DNA from: Cladopsammia gracilis
Lineage: Eukaryota; Cnidaria; Anthozoa; Scleractinia; Dendrophylliidae
Direction: 5' to 3'
Assembly (NCBI GenBank): GCA_022457155.1
Contig: JAJGOT010000321.1
Span: forward strand, 344,501 to 408,500
Length of the DNA: 64,000 bases
Shown: in pieces, positions 59,609-64,000 of the stretch
Numbering within the stretch: position 1 is the first letter of the stretch
Layout of the letters: every line of letters begins with the position of its first letter
Program-made: the position numbers and the translations under genes
Notes under the pieces: generated by a model
What the model was told of the DNA's origin: nothing
Seen by the model: only the letters and a program-made list of their open reading frames with translations
Databases searched by the model: none

Positions 59609-60616
59609 TCATGGTATTAGTTTTTATAGCAACAACAACAAGTGTGATTGTTTGTTTAAGATTGATGATTTGACTTTGTACTTTTTATAAGTAACATTTA
59701 GTTAAGACTAAACGAGTAACATTTGTCATAACCTGAATAAACAGAATAAATTTGACTGTCTATACATGTAATGTAATTCGTTGTACAAAAGTGCAGGGGG
59801 TTACTTCAAAAGAAGTTCCCTTTTTCCCGGAGGGGGGAGGTACTTATCAAAATTTGTGGCAGCTGTGCCCTCAATTACTTGAATTCCTTAATACCTGTTT
59901 CCAGACCAAAATATGTGGTCTTCCCTGCTCGGTTTCAGTCCTCACCCTAAAAGTTTCCTCTTTTTCAAGCCTTTGTGGCTAAAAGTTAATCCATTATTAA
60001 CCCAGAAACCAAATAATTAAAACAGACTCATTTTCAGACAAATCACAATTCGTAGTCTCTTAAGGAGGCTATCTGAAGACATCAGTGCCGTCCGACCTTG
60101 AAAAGCATGTTTCCCGTCATACTGCCATAGCATACTCGGCTCAAACGGTCTAAAAATCAGGCGCTTATCGTAGGCAAATTCTTTCAGTATCGCTTCAATG
60201 GCTATAAACAAAAAACTTCCTAGTTGTTGGGATTTTGGGCAGACCTGCACCTTTCGTATCGCCTCACAGGATTGGCTAAGAAAACAGTAGAACAAACAAC
60301 GTAACAATGGACCCTACGGCCTAAAAACAATAGAGGTGCACCTCGCCCAGGTCCAATGAAATAAGAGGTTCCGAAGAGGTGCAGGCCTACTGGGGATTTT
60401 ACGTGAACCCCTCATATTAAAACCAGTGCTACTGAGTAAGGAAGTTTTATCCAACATTGTCCATGAATCCTATCTGCGTTGAAACTGTGTACCTTACGAA
60501 CGGTCAACCCAGTGTCAAAAATACAAAAAACTTTGAAAGTGCATTTGCATGGTGGCATAAAAAAAATATCTTTCTCAGTCGAAACCACCCTTTCAGAGCT
60601 TTTCAGAGTATTGTAG

Positions 60617-62345
60617 AATTTTTCCGGCTTTCGATCGCTTAAAAGAACCTCAAAGCCGTTTGATCGTGTGTCACGTGACAAAATACGGACTGACCCCAAA
60701 GCAGGACGTTTTTATATCCTACCCAAAATTCATAAACAAAATAATCCTGGACGTCCAATTGTTTCTAGCAACGGTAATCCCACAGAACGCATTTCTCAAT
60801 TCATTGACTACCATCTCAAATCTCTGGTTCACACCACAGCATCTTTCATCAAAGACACTACACACTTCCTCAACAAACTTGACCAACTTGGACGCTTACC
60901 TAGCAACGCCATTCTTGTTACACTTGATGTCTCAACTACTAATACTAATATTCCACATAACGAAGGTATCGACGCTTGTCGTCACTACCTCAATACCCGT
61001 AACCGCTGTACCTCCACCATACGCACGGAGACTCTTTGCGTCCTCATCAGAATCATTCTCACTATGAACATTTTTCAATTTAACAATAAAGACTACCTCC
61101 AAACACACGGCACAGCTATGGGAACACGCATGGCACCATCATACGCTAATCTATTCCTCGCCAAGTTTGAAGCTGACGCACTGAAACATGCGCCTCATCA
61201 GCCACATACTTGGTGGCGTTTCATCGACGATATCTTCATGATATGGACACAAACAGAAGACGATCTATTTGACTTCATCTCCTACCTTAACAGCTTTCAT
61301 CCCACTATCCAATTTACATCGTCCCACTCAGCCATATCTATCCCCTTTCTTGACGTCAAGGTACATGTCTCTCAACGATGGCAAAATTGAAACAGATCTC
61401 TATACTAAGCCTATGGACAAACATCAGTACCTCTTACACTCTTCATGTCACCCCTTACACACCAAACGAGCCATTCCATTTAGCCTCGCCCTCAGATTGC
61501 GACGTATATGCTCTTCCGACGAGACCTTCACATTACGTACCAATGAACTTATACGTTACCTTAACAACCGTGGATACAATCTCTCTTTTCTCAGCCATGA
61601 GATACAAAGTGTTCACGCAATCACACGCACTGAGACACTTAAACCTAGCGAAACCACATCTGACTCACCCACTCGTGTTCCTCTTGTTATCACATACAAT
61701 CCTGCCCTTCGTTCTCTATCATCTATCATCCACAAAAATTTCAACATTCTCTCTTCTTCTAACGTTGTGCCAACGTTTTTAAATCTACAAATCAGATCCT
61801 TCAGTTGCGGTAATAATTGTGTTACTTGCAACTACATCACTGACGGACGCACCGACTACACATTTTCCTCCACTGATGAGACCAGACCCATCCCTGACTG
61901 CATTGACTGCAATTCCAAAAATCTCATTTACATGGTAAACTGCCGACGTTGTAACAAACAGTACATAGGTGAGACGAAACGACGACTTAAAGACCGCTTT
62001 AACGAACACCGACGACCGGTTGACAGACCTACCGCTTCCTCTAGACCTACTGCAGTTTCAGACCATTTTCTTTCCGACAATCATTTACCTGCTGACATAG
62101 AACTTATTCCATTAGAACTCATACATTCATCTCGTGACGCTATACGCAAAGCTCGAGAAGCGTATCTTATCGAAAGGGGTCAAACCCTTGAACCCAAAGC
62201 TATCAACAAGCGTGAAGAAATGCAAACTTCGCATTTATATATTTTACATATCTTCTTTCATTAGTTTTATCTTATTATCTTATATCCTTTTGTTTCTCTT
62301 AAATTTGAATTGTAACGTTTCATCATATATTTTTGAAATGTAACG
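60617..62345 (+). mobile_element. Penelope-like retroelement, 5'-truncated
   Basis: The reverse transcriptase reads in one frame from an in-frame stop at 60614 and continues, after a frameshift, into a GIY-YIG endonuclease ending at 62264. This domain order is characteristic of endonuclease-bearing Penelope-like elements. The N-terminal RT region and any 5' repeat are missing. The AT-rich 3' tail runs to about 62345. Expected role: target-primed reverse transcription with a GIY-YIG nickase. The copy is not intact and unlikely to move by itself. Confidence 0.9.
60662..62264 (+). pseudogene. Penelope-like RT / GIY-YIG polyprotein, one frameshift
   Basis: The first frame (to 61390) has the pre-motif FYILPKIHK, motif A LVTLDVSTTNTNIPHNEG, motif B GTAMGTRMAPSYANLFL and motif C FIDDIF (family: YxDD, here with Phe). 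The match then moves to the next frame near 61365-61378, consistent with a one-base indel, and continues with DLYTKPMDKHQYL. The C-terminal part has a Cys-rich stretch (CGNNCVTCNY) and the endonuclease core IYMVNCRRCNKQYIGET with downstream R and E residues. No other stop interrupts it, so decay is recent. 'STTNTNI' in motif A looks like a variant of the usual SSLYTNI. Confidence 0.88.
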
Positions 62346-62544
62346 TCTTTCCAAAGGAGGATATTACCATCTTCCCGGCATGCACTGCATGCAAACTATA
62401 TTATCAAACGGCGGCGACCCGCAAGCAGCTCATTTTACACAGACACCCCACCATTGAGGTTGGAGGTCAGTACGATCGTCGGAGCGGAAACCTTTCAAAA
62501 GAAACCCACGTTAACCTATTTATTCTATTCACCTTTACAAAATA

Positions 62545-63528
62545 CAGTCGAACCTCTCCTTACGGACACCTCTCTAATACGGACACCTCTCTATTACGGA
62601 CAGTTGTCTTGTTCGCTAAGATGCAAAAATTCATACATTCCCTACCTCTACAATGCATCAATCAATTCCGGCTGTTACCATCCCTCCGGGCATACCCCGC
62701 GGATTTGTAAGGCCCCATGTCCCTGGAGCTGGGATTTTGTACAACAACGTGTTGCCCCGGGGGTTGCCGGGGCGGGGACAACTTGACAGATCGCCAGATC
62801 CATGCGGTCGCCGTGTCAATAAACAATGGAAGAATTCGACGGGAAACCGACTACTTTTGTGGGCGATTGGCTTGAAAACCAAGGTATTGCAAAGTTAAAG
62901 AATTTGTTTGAAGGTAAAGAAACACTTCTTGATGTGTATTTCTTAACAGTCGAGGAGGTCGAATGGTGGCTAGAACATCTTACAAAAACAAGAGACAACA
63001 GGAGGCGAGGAGCTGAAAAAGCAAAGTTGACAAGAGCACAAAACAACAAAGCACAGCATCAGGCTGCTGACGCATAAACAGAAATTTCCGATAGTCCAAA
63101 GTCGTGCATCCGATCAAAGAAACAACGTTAAATATGTCGTTATACATTCTGATTCATAGACGTTTTGTTAGAACTTTCACAGAGCTAGCAACTTTCTTTT
63201 TGGTGATCTGATGTTACGTCAGTTAATGATGATGTTACGTTATTAAACGTGCTTTTAATATATGTTTCTTTAACTTTTGTAATTTTTGTTGCTTTTCTGT
63301 TGCCCAGGGGCGGGGACTTTGTAATTTCTGGCAGCTCAGGGGAGGGGAATTTGTAGTTCCACGAAAAAAAAAACACAAATCCCCGGGGGTTGGCCCGGGG
63401 GGGGGGGGATGGTAACAGCCGGAATTGATTGATGCATAATACGGGCACCTCTGTGGCGCTTTCACGGTATATCAACAACTGAAATTTACGCATGTCCCTT
63501 TGGTGTCCGTATTAAGGAGGTTCCACTG
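62545..63528. mobile_element. TA-flanked CAGT-type TIR element (~984 bp)
   Basis: The left end cagtcgaacctctccttacg gacacc is mirrored by ggtgtccgtattaaggaggt tccactg, with TA at 62543-62544 and 63529-63530. Inside lies a second inverted pair (atgcatcaatcaattccggc near 62652 and its complement near 63420) next to GC-rich ccccggggg blocks. The family resembles the 11.4-kb MITE in its end sequence. It carries the 83-codon ORF described separately. Confidence 0.85.
62826..63077 (+). CDS. 83-residue SAM-like ORF inside the TIR element
   Basis: The ORF starts in a favourable context (A at -3, G at +4) and has no internal break. Residues 10-50 (TFVGDWLENQGIAKLKNLF, then LLDVYFLTVEEVEWWLEHL) have the spaced Trp, Leu and Phe pattern of a short helical SAM-like domain, followed by a basic tail rich in Arg, Lys and Gln. 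I do not recognise it as a known gene. Composition is balanced, unlike the GC-rich shoulders. It may be a captured host exon or an accessory protein of the element; no function can be assigned. Confidence 0.5.
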   Translation: MEEFDGKPTTFVGDWLENQGIAKLKNLFEGKETLLDVYFLTVEEVEWWLEHLTKTRDNRRRGAEKAKLTRAQNNKAQHQAADA

Positions 63529-63530
63529 TA

Positions 63531-64000
63531 TTTTCTATTTCGGGTTATGTTTACAGTTTGCTTTAAGGCCGCTTAACTTCCCAGACGGGCCGAATCCCGC
63601 GATATTAAAGCGTCGAGTGGTAGACGCTTGAAATCTCGATCTTCACAGATGCATGGAATCAATAAACCGTCTCTCCATTTCAAAACAATACCGGCTTATA
63701 TTAGAAGAAATATCCGTTTTTTTGCTTGCTTTGACTTATTGAACAGGTGAACAGAGCCGGTGAAATAATTCCCGCTAACCACTGCTAAAAACAATGAAAA
63801 TATAAAACAACAGCTACTCACTCAGCACGCGACTGTCCTGCTGTGTTTGTTTACGGTTATGTTATTTTTAGTTCAAACTCGATCTTCACTTTTCTCGCTT
63901 TTTTCTGACTTTTCTATGGTACGAGCATTAATTATTCAGCTTCATTTCATTTATATTTTGCTGTGACCAAAATAAAACTCGAATCGGTCCACAAATGTTA
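63531..64000. other. Right edge, no feature recognised
   Basis: AT-rich sequence with no long ORF, obvious repeat or RNA gene that I can support. Confidence 0.5.

Noticed and set aside
60017..60699. Minus-strand ORFs of about 95 codons upstream of the Penelope-like element
   Set aside because: They read plausibly, but I found no domain, splice phase partner or homology I could name; left unannotated.
61378..61782. 134-codon ORF overlapping the Penelope-like element
   Set aside because: Alternative frame of the endonuclease-side ORF; it has no conserved motif.

Overview
The window is animal (metazoan) genomic DNA. Both recognisable host genes are split into many exons with canonical GT-AG junctions that keep the reading frame, and introns and flanks are full of small inverted-repeat transposons, foldback elements and minisatellites. 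The repeat style, the AT-rich base composition and a Penelope-like retroelement fit a cnidarian such as a coral or sea anemone. That placement is inference; nothing in the window names the species.

Layout. (1) 1-4.4 kb: the first three coding exons of an unidentified protein on the minus strand, starting at 4383 and running off the left edge. (2) 4.4-16.5 kb: no gene recognised; foldbacks, a cluster of CCCGGGC palindromes, and repeat cassettes ending in a ~43-bp minisatellite, one interrupted by two TA-flanked transposons. (3) 16.5-45.5 kb, minus strand: a complete DNA topoisomerase I gene (TOP1) of 31 coding exons. They sum to 2667 nt (888 residues plus stop), and all five catalytic residues of the family (R612, K655, R713, H755, Y846 in my numbering) are present. 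(4) 45.5-48.0 kb: spacer between divergent genes. (5) 48.0-57.8 kb, plus strand: a complete five-exon gene of the lysosomal phospholipase A2 / LCAT family (PLA2G15-like, 400 residues), with signal peptide and Ser-Asp-His triad. (6) 57.8-64 kb: MITE-like elements, a 5'-truncated, frameshifted Penelope-like element (reverse transcriptase plus GIY-YIG endonuclease), and a TA-flanked element holding an intact 83-codon ORF.

TOP1 is a nuclear enzyme relaxing DNA supercoils; the PLA2G15-like product is a secretory/lysosomal lipid enzyme. They are divergently arranged about 2.5 kb apart, but nothing in the sequence links their functions.

The most interesting observations are in TOP1: a duplicated fragment of the exon encoding the catalytic tyrosine, which would be frame-preserving if spliced in; an 11/14-nt microexon with a tandem acceptor; and four exon-ending acidic 'D/E-rich...PL' modules in the N-terminal tail. 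Two TE-borne ORFs (MADF-like at 51.0 kb, SAM-like at 62.8 kb) also merit a look. Exon edges were placed by hand from splice consensus, phase and protein-family knowledge, not from transcripts.
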